Assembly: GCA_949592205.1 (NCBI GenBank)
Contig: CATIUR010000001.1
Location: 72,831,559-72,895,558, forward strand
Direction of reading: 5' to 3'
Origin: Helichrysum umbraculigerum
Lineage: Eukaryota; Streptophyta; Magnoliopsida; Asterales; Asteraceae
Length of the DNA stretch: 64,000 nucleotides
This document shows positions 33,986-46,280 of the stretch, in pieces. Numbering within the stretch: the stretch's first letter is position 1; each line of letters begins with the position of its first letter. The translations under genes were made by a program, and so were the position numbers. The notes under the pieces are model-generated. The model did not search any database. It was not told where the DNA came from and saw only the letters and a program-made list of their open reading frames with translations.

Positions 33986-35908
33986 TATTTGATACTGGTG
34001 CTGATAGAAATTTTATATCCGATGAATTCTATCAACTGCTTAACATCACCCCTGTTGCCTTAGATGCTAAGTACATTGTAGAATTAGCTAACGGCAAACT
34101 CATTGAAACCAATAGTGTGATACCCAGTTGCACTTTAAACCTCGCCGATGAGTTGTTTTCTATTGATCTTATTCCAGTCGAGATTGGAAGTTTCGACATC
34201 ATTGTTGGCATGGATTGGCTATCCAAGAATCGTGCCGAAATAATCTGTTTCGATAAAATCATCTGCATTCCTCTCGTCACCGGTGGTACCTTAATCATAC
34301 AAGGGGAGACCAGTGGAACGAGATTGAATATCATCTCATGCATGAAAACCCGTAAATATCTGAGAAAAGGGTATCAGGAAACCTCGCACACATTATGGAG
34401 AAAAAGTCGGAGGAGAAGCGACTTGAGGATTGCCCATTGTTAGAGACTTCCCAGAAGTCTTTCCCGAAGACTTACCTGGTCTTCCGCCACCTAGAAAAGT
34501 TGAGTTCTCAATCGATCTTGTGCCCGGAGCAGCACCCGTGGCACGAGCACCCTAACGACTAGCCCCATCCGAACTTCAGGAGTTGTCCACTCAGTTACAG
34601 GAACTCCTGGACAAGGGATTCATACGACCAAGTTCCTCGCCTTGGGGAGCTCCGGTCTTGTTCGTGAAAAAGAAAGACGGTTCTTTCAGGATGTGCATTG
34701 ACTACCGTGAACTCAACAAACTCACCATCAAGAACCATTATCCACTCCCCCGCATTGATGACCTGTTCGACCAACTTCAAGGGTCAAGCTTTTATTCAAA
34801 GATTGATCTACGTTCAGGTTATCATCAACTACGAGTTCGTGACGAAGATATCCCGAAAAATGCTTTCCGAACTCGCTATGGGCATTATGAGTTTCAAGTG
34901 ATGCCATTCGGTTTAACAAACGCACCGGCTGTATTCATGGACCTTATGAACCGAGTGTGCAAGCCATATCTCGACAAGTTTGTCATTGTATTTATTGATG
35001 ACATCTTAATCTACTCGTACAACGAACAAGAACATGCGCAACATCTCAAAACCATCCTAGAGCTACTTAAGCACGAGAAGTTATATGCCAAATTCTCTAA
35101 GTGTGAGTTCTGGATGCGAACCGTTCAATTCCTCGGACACGTCATTGGTAGTCAAGGAATTCGTGTTGATCCTTCAAAAATTGAGGCTATCAAGTGCTGG
35201 CAAGCACCTACGACGCCGACCGAAGTATGCCAATTCTTAGGACTTGCTGGGTACTATCGGCGATTCATTGAGAATTTCTCGAAAATAGCCCAACCACTCA
35301 CCACACTGACTCAGAAAGACAAGAAGTTCGATTGGATTGATAAACAAGAGTCAGCATTTCAACTACTCAAACTAAAGCTTTGCAGTGCACCTATTCTATC
35401 GTTACCCGAAGGCAACAATGACTTCGTGGTATACTGCGATGCTTCACACCAAGGTCTCGGTTGCGTGTTGATGTAACGAGACAAGGTCATTGCTTACGCC
35501 TCCCGCCATCTCAAAATTCACGAAAAGAAATACACTACTCATGATCTCGAACTGGGAGCCATAGTGTTTGCACTCAAAATCTGGAGACACTACCTGTACG
35601 GCACTAAATGTACAATCTTCACCGATCATAAAAGTCTCCAACATATATTCGATCAAAAGGATCTCAACAAGCGGCAACGTCGATGGGTCGAGTTGCTTAC
35701 CGATTACGATTATGAGATCCGTTATCATCCGGGTAAGGCTAACGTTGTTGCCGATGCCCTCAGCCGTAAAGAACGAGTAAAACCCATACGAGTCCGAGCC
35801 CTCGCTATGACAATTCACAATGATCTTATCATTCAAATCATTACCGCTCGACTCGAAGCATTGAAACCTGAAAACCTGAAAAATGAGGCATTGTGTGGCA
35901 TGGAGAAA
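33986..35908 (+). pseudogene. G protease, reverse transcriptase and RNase H, broken
   Basis: The protease resumes at FDTGADRNFISDEF. Two small deletions shift the frame near 34375 and 34430, and a TAA occurs at 34553. RT then runs open from 34583 with KKDGSFRMCIDYRELN, then LPRIDDLFDQLQG, then the catalytic FIDDILIY and FLGLAGYYRRFIENF. The RNase H start VYCDASHQGLG is followed by TAA at 35474-35476, a Q-codon change (CAA to TAA) judged against E. TDHKSLQHIF and HPGKANVVADALSRK follow. Solo LTR A' enters at 35914 inside the linker before integrase. Confidence 0.9.
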
Positions 35909-35913
35909 CAATT

Positions 35914-38039
35914 TGTAACATCCTCTCCGGTAGTCTGGTATTTTTCTATTTATAATTGGGTATTTAATTGTTTTAAATAATTTTGCGATATAATTGTTTA
36001 ATTATGAAAGTTGGTGAAATAGGTCTCAGGACTTATTGTGATTAATGAAATGTTGCTTGAATTAAATTATTAAAGTTGATGGTGCAATAATATAAATTTC
36101 TCGCAATCGATATTTAGGTGCCAGACAATAGATTTAGAGCGGGTATAAAATACCCATTTAGTGAGGTTGGTTAAATAAAAGGGCCGACCCTTTTGGGGGT
36201 CACTTTACCAATTCTCATTTCCTTTCATCTTTTTCTTTTAGAACTAAACCCACAAACCCTAACTTGTAAAATCAAGTGAAATCATCAAACTAGAAAGTGT
36301 TTGGAAGTTGTAATCTACAAGTTGTCATCTTCATCTTCTTCTTCTATTCATCATCTCCTTCATGTTAAAGGTAAATAGGGTTTATCCCAAATGTTAGAAT
36401 TGATGATAATTGATAATTTGATGTGGATATAGGTGTTAGTTGGTGATTATATGTGATATGTGATACTAAGTGATGATTCTTAACTAGTTATATACATCGA
36501 ATTCATGTTTATGAGCTTTGATTGAAAATGGTTGAAAAACCTAATTGATTTCATAATTTTGGTGTAATCTTGAATCTTTAGATGTTATGGAAGTTGATAT
36601 ATGTTAGATAAGTATTATAGGAAGTTGTTACAAGTTTAGAAATCGAGTTTTCTGCGGATTTGGCTCAAAATTTGGAATTTGTAGTTTTTGGTTCGTGCAA
36701 AAATTCATGGCTGCTGCTGCTGTTCTTGATCTGGAAAAGAAGCCGGCGGCTTCACAAGCCTAGCCGGCGGTTTCTGTTATAAGTTGGGGAAGCCGGCGGC
36801 TTCACCAACCAAGCCGGCGGCTTGATACCTATAACCGGTGGGTCAATGACCCGAACCGGCGGCTGCTAGATGCTTTAAAACTCAATTAATTTCTGTTGAT
36901 GAAAAACTTAAATCACCCGGTGGGTGATGGGGTTGACCCGGCGGTTAGCCATGGGAAGCCGGCGGCTTCCATGGTCAAGCCGGCGGCTTGGAGCTGTTTT
37001 CAGGATGTTTGATTTTTAAGTTTTGCAACCTATTTCAATATAATACTAGTAACTAATTGATGATTATATGATGTATTATGATTGAATATGCATGATTAGT
37101 AGCTCGTAATCCAGATGTTCATAGTAATGAGTTCCAAATGTGGTAAATCTTTTATAAGTTATATTTGGACATGAACGACTACTAACTTATATTTGCTGTT
37201 GAATCTCAAATCATCCGAAAGATAAGGTAGCACCTGGTATCTGAGTAGTTGAAGACGAAGGTATTGGTGAGTGGATTCAAAACTCACCGTTTGGCTTAGT
37301 TGTAATCATTTGATTACAACGGGTAAACGTAAACTTGATTATTGAGTTGATTAGTTGTTATTGTTGGTTATATGCCTATATGTGCTTTGTGTGGCCTTCG
37401 GGTATTGTTGTTAATGAGGTCAACGAGTTGATGAACTGTTGGTTGGGCTAGTGGGTGGTTGTGTGAAGGGTACAGGGATGTACTTCATTTGTTGTGTGTG
37501 CTGAACTGTACCTAAGTATGATAACCACTAGCTATCGGTCTCGTCCGTTATGGCCATACGGATATGTTTGGATAAGTGATCTTGGGGAGCCGCCCGGGTA
37601 CTAAGGTTATCCCCGGATCCACCGATCCTCATTAAGTTGTTGTTGATTGTTGTGTTTGCGAATATTTGTTGTAGTTAATTGGTTTAGCTAAGTTGAATGT
37701 TGGGTGTTAGATTTACTCGCTTAGCTATGTGCTAATCCCTCGTTGTTACTTCCTGCAGACTTTTGTTTTGTGCATGTGGGTGGGTAGCAGGAAGGTCAAA
37801 CCTTGGAAGCATGGAATGTTTGATATTCAAGCTACTCTGATTATTTTGTAACAACTCAGTTTAGTTTATATAATACCCCGACATGCTAGTCTTTTGAACA
37901 AGTTGTAAATTGAAGTAACTTTAATATCTAAACTGTAAGTTGGTATCTTAGGGGAGATTTGTAACCAAGCCTTGCATTTTATTTACTTTCGCTTCCGTAT
38001 TACCTTTAATATTATTATTAGGGAATGAGGGGTGTTATA
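35914..38039 (+). mobile_element. Solo LTR A', plus strand, in G pol
   Basis: It is 2126 bp, starts TGTAACATCC and ends GGGGTGTTATA, flanked by CAATT (35909-35913 and 38040-38044). It is the same family as the solo LTR at 1669-3990: shared start, the CCAGACAATAGATTTAGA-like block, GTAATCATTTGATTACAACG-like and GGTAAACGT blocks, and the end. It has GTAAAT at 36371, the array at 36740-36990, GTGAGT at 37267 and CCTGCAG ending at 37758. Confidence 0.92.
36740..36990. repeat. AGCCGGCGGCTT array, solo LTR A'
   Basis: About nine copies of AGCCGGCGGCTT or variants (AACCGGCGGCTGC, ACCCGGCGGTTA, ACCCGGTGGGTGA), each centred on the palindrome GCCGGC or close to it. The family relative at 1669-3990 has no such array at the matching place. 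Confidence 0.88.
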
Positions 38040-38044
38040 CAATT

Positions 38045-38250
38045 CAAAACAAAACCCAATGGAGCCAAATACTTTGTTAACCGAATCTGGTTGCCTAACT
38101 TCGGGAACCTACGAGACTTGGTGATGGATGAAGCTCACAAGTCCAAATACTCCATATATCCTGAATAAGATAAGATGTATCATGGCATCAGGGAGTTATA
38201 CTGGTGGCCAAAAATGAAAGCTGAAATCGCACATACGTCAGCAAGTGCCT
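38045..38250 (+). pseudogene. G integrase zinc-binding segment, broken
   Basis: The sequence matches by eye the part of E gag-pol at 51040-51250 (the integrase HHCC region): NRIWLP, then MDEAHKSKYS, then a frame with a TAA replacing the G-S-D codons, then YHGIRELYWWPKMKAEI. Element H enters at 38256, splitting the CxxC that should follow (KCLTC in E). Confidence 0.8.
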
Positions 38251-38255
38251 CACAT

Positions 38256-41200
38256 TGCCGCACCCCCAAAACATGTGGCAGCGGAAGTAGGAGGTGTCAC
38301 GGGGGCGCCGACCAAATCGAATATCACAACACAAATATTAAAGCAAACAACCTCTATATGAGACGTTTGAAAATATTACATTACCATGATTCAAATGTTT
38401 ACAAAACATTTGGAGTTCGCATAAACCGTTAAGAGATTTCTAATACATTACTGAATATACAAGATATAGCTAAATGCAATCTATTCTCTTGATGTTTGAA
38501 AAACATGCGACTCGAGCTAAGCTTTCCAAAAGCTTCCTACTGCGGCGGGTTACCTGAGAAATACATACTAAAAGGTCAACATAAAGTTGGTGAGTTCATA
38601 GGTTTGCAAACAGTTGTTATCAGTATGATCCACAAGATTTCAAAAGTAGTATCATTCAATAATGATAAGTAAAAGTATCGTTAGCCAACGATAAGTAAGA
38701 CTATTGCATAATGCAATATAAGTATACCATTTGCATGAGTCTCATAGTTCGAACTTAACGTTGTTCGCCTCCGGTAAGTGTACTAATCCGATACACTTCT
38801 AATTCACAAATAATATTGCGCCCGTGGGTTGACTAGAGCGACTAGCCCGGACGAGGTTTGTCAAACCTTGATAGTACTATCCAATAATATTCACGCATAT
38901 ATTAACGAACTATGATGGGTAGAGGGCTTTAATGGATTATCATAAGGTCTCATGCAATCTGTATGAAAAGTCGTTGCCAGTACTTGTGATCATAAAAGCA
39001 GTTTATATAAAACAGTTGTATGTATTCTCACCCTAGTGAAAAACAGTAAAAAGGGGCTATGAAACTCACCTTATATTAGCAAGTAGCAAGCATATATCAA
39101 ATAAGCAAGCAAGTCGTGTGCAACCATCTAACGTTCTAAAAACGTATAAGGTTGGGTAAGTAGATGTCTCATAAGACCATCTATAGCGATTGTATAAGTG
39201 GGGTTAATGTCCACTTAAGCCAATTGTGTAGGTGGAGGGTTAATGTCCACCTAGAGCTAGTTCATTTAACTAGTATGTCCAAATAAGTTGTTCAAGTTCG
39301 TTTATCAAAAACGTGTACGACCCGTTGGTGAAAGTTTGTAATAATAATTCGTTAAGACATTACTATTATGATGTTATATCGTGTACTTACAAAGCATGTT
39401 TTATGTGTTACTGAGTTATATCGTATAAGTTTAGATGTTACTTGAAGTTTGACACTTAGTGTGAAAACTAGTTTTGAGGATTCTGTTTTTGGCGACACTC
39501 TATGCGTCACTCGAGGGTTATTGGCGACACTCATGTAGTGTCGCAGAAAATCAATGTCTGTGAGTTATTAGCGTCACTTAGTGAAGTGTCACAGGATGCG
39601 TCACTAGGTTGCGGCACTTAGGTTCAGTGTCACGTAAGGGCAACATTTGATGGGTGTGGCACTTAAGGTAAGTGTCGCTAACAATGGGATTCAGGCATAA
39701 TATGCGTCACTTGATGGAGTGTCGCAGATAACACTTGGTCTCTGCGACACTCGGGTCTGGTTAGATTTTCCAATTTGGTCCAAGTGTTTTAAGTGTCGGT
39801 TTCTAATTCAGAAAACTTTCCAAGTTTAGTTTCAGGTCCAAGTTACTAACTAAGTCACCCAAACCCATTTTTGTTACCACTTTCCAAAAATAGTAAGTTT
39901 TGTCGTTTTTAGAAACCGAGCCATTTTTGTTGACTTGGTCAAACCTACTCGGTTTCCCGAAACTTTTACCCAACCCATATATCAGTTTATAGAGTCCATA
40001 AAATTTGTCGGTTCGTGTCGGAGTTCACCCAAAGTGTCGATTTTACAAAAGTTCCAAAACAGCCCTTAAGTTATGTTTTTCTGTTTTTTTGTCGGTTTGT
40101 TTCGCCACTAGATTTCTACAACTTCAGGTCCAAATTAAGGTCTACAATTTTTATCAACTGATCATTCTTGTATCTAGTACCTAGCATAAAATTTCTGAGA
40201 TTTATAGTGTCCATTTCAATAGCCAATTTATTCCGCGTAACAACCGAACTCGATTTTCGAAAACTTTCAGACCAGACTCAAAGATGGGTTTATTCACAAA
40301 AATCCGTACAGATCTGGAAAAAGTGTAAAACACGAAATTTGTAGCTCTTTCCCATACGCAACTTTTTAAAAAAATATCGTTATCTAATTCTTCCATAAAA
40401 CTCCGGATACGACCATTTTTGTAAACTGTGTTTTTGGAGACAGATTATGCATGTATATGTTTGTTCTTCAAAAACGATTTTTAAGTTGAGATTTGGACAT
40501 AATAGTGATAGATGAACATAATAACTTCAAAATCAGTAGCATTAAAGATGATTAATGGAAAGGTTCATGGGATTCATACCAAGAAATTGAAGAACAAATG
40601 AGAGAGGTGTAAGTGATGATGAACTTGAGCTTGGATTTGACTTTCTCCTCTTGATCTTCTTGATGAATGATGATGGATGATGATTATTTGGAGTTTAAAG
40701 AAAGATTTTAAATATGTGTTTTCTCCAGATTTTAGAGAGAATGTGTGTGTATTTTTGAAAGAAAATAATGGAGAAATGAGGTGAAGTGTTGGAGTAGATG
40801 TGTAAGGGTAACGAGTACATTGCATGAAGTGTAAGAGGGCAAAAGAGGGGTGGTACATGGGGGCTGGGGGTGGCCGGCCAAGGGGGCCCACCCAGGGGTA
40901 TTTTGGTCATTTTCCTTATTCCCTTTTTAATTAATTACGTTTTCGTTCGTTTACCCGATTGTTTAGACGTTTATATTTACTTAAGATGTTTAATACGCGT
41001 ATCTAAATGAAGAAGTTAAATTTCGATATTTTCACTTGAAATATTTAATATAAATACTTGGAAAACACTTACAAAAATGTTCCGTTAATTTGTTGGTCTC
41101 GATTCGCGCGTTAGTTGTACGGATGTTTAAATCGCGTAACGTTTTAAATAGACGTTTTTATTGACAAATCATTATACGATGTTTTTAATAATAATTTCAT

Positions 41201-41608
41201 ACAAAATAATATATTTTAGATTATAAAAATATATTTCGACTTTTGTTCGATTGTCGGGCGCGTTTCGCGCGTTTTCGTTGCGTTTGTGTTACTTATATGA
41301 TATAATTAACGTGTTAAATATTATCTACATAATATTTATAAGTTTTCGAGTTTATTAAATAATTTCATATTATTTAATATTTTGTTCACCAACCTCCGTA
41401 TTCATACTGTGTCGGACTCCGTCCGGTTGTTTCGCGCAACTTCATCAAATTGCGTAAATGTAATTACGACTAATTACATAAGCGTATATTCACAAAATAT
41501 ACAAGTAGTTACAAGTAATTACAAGTATTTAACCTAATTCTAAACTAAACACACGTAATTAGGGTTTCAAGTAGGATTATCAGTAACCCTAAATCGTCGG
41601 GTGTCACA
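38256..41608 (-). mobile_element. 3' LTR of H (complete, 3353 bp)
   Basis: On the minus strand it starts TGTGACACCCGACGATTTAG and ends GGGGGTGCGGCA. On that strand it has GTATG at 40579-40575, the array at 39751-39491, the CACCAACGGGTCGTACA block at 39330-39314, GGTGAGTTTCATAGCCCC near 39069, CGTCCGGGCTAG near 38855 and CTCAGGT at 38558-38552. It is complete, unlike the right-hand copy. Confidence 0.9.
39491..39751. repeat. GTGTCGC/GCGACACT palindrome array, H 3' LTR
   Basis: The words GCGACACT, AGTGTCGC, GCGTCACT and their variants alternate in orientation over 261 bp (for example ATGTAGTGTCGCAG and AAGTGTCGCTAAC). The GTCGC core is shared with the E and G arrays, while the flanking bases differ. 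Confidence 0.85.
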
Positions 41609-41618
41609 TTCTCCCCCT
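41609..41618 (-). other. Polypurine tract of H
   Basis: On the minus strand AGGGGGAGAA directly precedes the 3' LTR and follows TTTCGGGACGAAATTCTCC, the same arrangement as in E (52427-52439). Confidence 0.8.
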
Positions 41619-41641
41619 GTTAGGAGAATTTCGTCCCGAAA

Positions 41642-44600
41642 TTAGCTTGTTGCCGCAGTCTGTGGGGTATCTAAGAATAGATGTGGGTGTTTCAGTCGCA
41701 TTTGGTCTTCCCGCTCCCAAGTGAATTCTGGACCACGCCGCGAATTCCACAGGACTTTAACGATGAGAATACGACTCTGTTTTAAGCATTTGACCTCACG
41801 GTCCATGATTCCAACGGGTTCTTTAACGAAGTGAAGTTTATCATCGATGTGGATCTCGTCTAGAGGAATAACAAGTGTCTCATCAGACAGACATTTCTTC
41901 AGGTTAGAAATGTGGAATGTGTTGTGCACGCTACTGAGTTGTGGCGGTAGCTGCAGTCGATATGCCACCGGACCAATTCTTTCAAGAATCTCAAAAGGTC
42001 CGATGTACCTAGGGTTTAGTTTGCCGCGTTTACCGAATCGGATGACACCTTTCCAAGGTGATACTTTAAGGAGTACTTTGTCCTCAACCTAGAACTCGAG
42101 TGATTTGCGTCTTACGTCAGCATAGCTCTTCTGACGATCACGAGCGGCTTTCAGCTGGTTTTGTATAGTTACGATTTTCTTGGTTGTTTCGTGAATGATT
42201 TCAGGACTAGTGAGTTGGCTGTCGCCGATTTCGGTCCAACAAATAGGTGATCGGCACCTTCTCCCATAAAGTGCCTCAAAAGGTGCAACATCAATGCTGG
42301 TGTGGTAACTGTTGTTGTAGGAAAACTCACACAAAGGTAGGTGGTTTTCCCATGTGTTTCCGAAGTCAACTACGCAAGCTTGTAGCATGTCTTCTAAGGT
42401 TTGAATGGTTCGTTCACTCTGACCATCGGTTTGCGGATGATAAGCAGTACTCAAATTAAGGCGAGTACCAAGGGCTCGTTGAAGTGTTTGCCAGAATCGA
42501 GAGGGGAAGCGGCTATCTCGATCGAAGATGATTGAAATGGGAATGCCATGTCGTGCCACAACCTCTTTGATGTAGATGCGAGCTAATCACTCCATCTTGT
42601 CGTTTTCTTTGATAGCTAGGAAATGGGCAGATTTCGTGAGACGATCGACGATTACCCAAATGGTATCGCAACCGCTCGGTGTTTTCAGTAGTTTGGTGAT
42701 GAAGTCCATGGTTATGTCTTCCCATTTCCATTGAGGTATTTCGGGATGTTGCAGCAACCCGGAGGGTTTAATTTCTGGTATTCGGCCTTAACCTAGGCGC
42801 AGGTTAAACATTTGCTAACATAGGTGGCGATGTCAGCTTTCATGTTGGGCCACCAATACCGTTGTTTGAGGTCATGATACATCTTGTCGGAACCAGGATG
42901 TATGGAGTATCGAGATTTGTGAGATTCATCCATCACCAAATCTCGTAGGTTTCCAAAGTTTGGTAACTAAATTCGGTTGGAGAAGTATCGGTTTCCGTCG
43001 GGTTTGATTTCGAATTGTTTATCCATGCCTCGCAAGGCCTCGTTTTTCACGTTTTCGTTTTTGAGTGCTTCGAGTTGAGCGGTGAGGATTTGAGTAGTGA
43101 GATCGTTGTGAATGGTTAGACCAAGTGCTCGGACACGAAGGGGTTTCACTCGTTCTTTTCGACTCAGGGCATCGGCAACAACGTTAGCCTTACCCGGGTG
43201 GTATCGGATTTCGCAGTCGTAGTCACTAAGTAACTCGACCCATCGGCGTTGTCTCATATTTAGGTCTTTCTGGTCGAAGATGTGTTGGAGACTTTTGTGA
43301 TCAGTGAAGATAGTACACTTAGTACCATATAGGTAGTGTCTCCAAATTTTAAGCGCGAAAACAACGCCTCCTAGTTCGAGGTCATGAGAAATGTAGTTAT
43401 TTTTGTGGACTTTCAGTTGCCGAGAGGCGTAGGCGATGACCTTATCACGTTGCATTAACACGCAACCAAGTCCTTGGGCTAAGGCGTCGCAGTAAACTAC
43501 GAAGTTATCGGTGCCTTCGGGTAAGGACATGATTGGTGCACTACAGAGTTTCCGTTTCAGAAGTTGGAATGCTGACTCTTGTTTATCGGTCTAGTCGAAT
43601 TTCTTATCTTTATGAGTCGGTAAGGTTAAAGGTTAAGCAATTCGGTAAAAGTTCTCAATGAATCGCCGGTAATACCCAGCAAGACCTAAGAATTGTCGGA
43701 CCTCGGTTGGAGTAGTTGGTGCTTTCCAGCACTTGATGGCCTCAATTTTGGCTGGATCAACATGTATCCTTTGGCTGTCAACAACATGCCCTAGGAACTG
43801 TACTGTTCGCATCCAGAACTCACACTTGGAGAACTTGGCGTATAACTCCTCGTGTCTAAGTGATTCCAAGATAGTTTTCAGGTGTTGGCCATGTTCGGTT
43901 TCGTTTCGAGAGTAGATCAAGATGTCGTCGATGAATACGATGACAAACTTATCTAGATAGGGTTTGCACACCCGATTCATAAGGTCCATGAATACAGCTG
44001 GTACGTTGGTTAAGCCAAAAGGCATCACTTGGAATTCGTAATGCCCGTAGCGAGTACGGAATGTAGTTTTTGGGATATCGGCGTCTCGAACGCGAAGTTG
44101 GTGATAACCAGACCGAAGGTCGATCTTTGAGTAAAAGCTCAAACCTTGAAGTTGGTCAAACAGGTCATCGATTCTAGGAAGTGGGTATCGGTTCTTGATG
44201 GTAAGTTTGTTCTGTTCACGGTAATCGATACACATTCTGAAGGATTCGTCCTTCTTTTTAACGAATAGGACCGGAGCTCCCCAGGGTGAGAAACTTGGTC
44301 GAATAAATCCCTTGTCCAGGAGTTCCTGTAATTGGGTGGACAACTCCTGCAACTCAGATGGGGCTAATCTGTATGGGGCTCGTGCCACGGGTGCAGCTCC
44401 GGGCACCAGGTCAATTTGAAATCCGACTTGTCTAGGCGGAGGTTGGCCTGGAAAGTCTTCGGGAAAGACTTCTGGATAGTCTCGGACGATGGGCACATCC
44501 TCAAGTCGCTTTTCAGCCGACTTCTTTTCGGTTACATGAGCAAGGATTGCCGGGTACCCTTTCCTCAGGTACTTTTGTTTTTCATACAAGAGATGATGTT

Positions 44601-44882
44601 CAGGTTTCGCCTACCAGTCTCCCCCTGTATGATCAAGGTTCCACCGGTAGTGAGAGGTATACGCACGATCTTCTCGAAACAGACTATTTCAGCATGATGC
44701 TTGGACAACCAGTCCATGCCTACGATGACATCGAAGCTCCTGATTTCAACACGGATTAGGTTTATGGGGAAAAGTTCGTTTGCAAGGTTTAAAGTGCAAT
44801 TAGGTATCACACTATCAGCCCCGATCAGTTTGCCATTTGCTAATTCTACGGTGAACTTAGCATCTAAGGCAACGGGTGCTAT
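41642..44882 (-). pseudogene. H protease C-part, RT, RNase H, integrase and chromodomain, broken
   Basis: Reading on the minus strand: protease remainder (VIVGMDWLSKHHAEI), RT 44589-43633 with KKDESFRMCIDYREQN, FIDDILIY and GLAGYYRRFIENF, RNase H 43530-42967 (DHKSLQHIFDQKD and ANVVADALSRK), integrase HHCC, core (DRDSRFPSRFWQ and TDGQSERTIQTLE) and, up to 41642, the GPF and chromodomain tail (WNSRRGPEFTWEREDQMR). Stops: TAA 43635, TAG 43593, TAG 42969, TAG 42795, TGA 42589 and TAG 42091, with a frameshift near 42750. Compared with E, most stops are explained by C-to-T or G-to-A changes at W, Q or R codons. The N-terminal protease part lies beyond E, at 55068 and above. Confidence 0.9.
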
Positions 44883-45780
44883 GTTGATGTGACAACCGTC
44901 AATTTAGGACTAGAATTTAGTGCCTAAACAAGTATTAATACATGTAATTAGTTCTGTGTTAGGCTAATTAATGTATCAATTATTATATATATTGTTGAAT
45001 ATATATCTACACAATGATGCGGTTTGTTTAAATCGTACGAGTTTCAAATCGAATGAACTTCGATACATTAAATACGGACGTTGGTGAACAATTTATTTAA
45101 GTAATACAAGGATGATTAATAACGTTATCGTATTTAAAAATATTATGTCAATAATATTTCGTATCCAGATTTTATCAAACAATTAATATTAACGCGAATC
45201 AGAATGTAACTTCGCAAACGAAACGAGACAATCCACCTTTTCTAATGTAATTATTAAATAGTTAGTAAAATACTTCAACAAAAATACTGAATAATTATTC
45301 GTATTTTAAAACGTATATTAAAACCGTAAAATAAATATTTAACGTTTGAACGACGGAGAAAACGAACACCGCACGGAGCGGGAAAAGCGGGGCGAAAATG
45401 AGAGTTAACCTCCCACCCCCACCATCTTTCTTTCATTTCCCATTTCCTTTCTCTCTCTCCTCTCTTATTTTCTCTCTATCACCACCATCTCCATAATCCA
45501 TAAAAATCACAAAATAAATACACTAAACGACTTCAAATCATCATACTCGTTTGGAATAAAACGTTCACCACTTCGCGATCTACAATCCTATCTTTCCGGA
45601 ATTTCATTTCGGCGATTTGTAAGTTTCCGACACAACTCCGAAAACTCTCGTTTTTAAGTTTTATAACTTGCTAGTTGTTTGTATAACCTTGTAATGTCCT
45701 AAAATGGGTTGGGTAAAAATATTATGTCGATCGATGGTCGGAAAATGCATTTTTGAGGTTGAAACTCCGATCAGACTCCG

Positions 45781-46045
45781 TACGTCGCATTTGGCCTGGA
45801 GCAAATGCGACGCAGCGACTTACGTCGCACTATAACCCCAACGTCGCATATAGCGACGCAGCCTATTACGTCGCATTGAATTGCGACGTCGCACTTAGCG
45901 ACGCAGACCCTTACGTCGCAGAAATCAACTACGTCGCCTATAGCGACGCCACGTACAACGTCGCATTAAATTGCGAAAGTCGCACATAGCGACGCCGTGC
46001 CCAACGTCGCAGTCCAGATCTGCGACGTCGCACCCAACGTCGCAC
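45781..46045. repeat. ACGTCGCA/TGCGACG palindrome array, E 5' LTR
   Basis: About twenty TACGTCGCA, AACGTCGCA and GCGACGC words in alternating orientation, with occasional palindromes TGCGACGTCGCA. The 3' LTR copy (53333-53597) differs by about one substitution. Confidence 0.92.
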
Positions 46046-46194
46046 AAACCAGAACCTCAAAAACACAGATTTTTACTAAGTGTCGAGGCTCGAAATTTTA
46101 TCACTTGATTTCACCCAAATTCAAGTCCGGATGCGTTTTTCCTTAAAACAATATAGTAGAAATAAAAATTTTCCAAGCTGACCTGGCAGCTCGA

Positions 46195-46280
46195 CCCCAG
46201 CCAGGGGCTCTGCCCCTTGGACCCCGCCAGGGGCTGCCGCCCCTTGGACCCCGCTAACCAGGGGCGCTGCCCCCGGACCC
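46195..46280. repeat. GC-rich hairpin block in the E 5' LTR
   Basis: Three tandem variants of CCAGGGGCTCTGCCCCTTGG or CCAGGGGCTGCCGCCCCTTGG occur, each a hairpin with a GGGGC stem. The same block lies at about 53748-53833 in the 3' LTR. Solo LTR E' has unrelated ACTGTAGC repeats here. Confidence 0.85.

Noticed and set aside
45781..46045. CRISPR-like appearance of the regular short repeats in LTRs
   Set aside because: Units are 7-15 bp, alternate in orientation, have irregular spacers and lie in plant LTRs. No cas genes are present.
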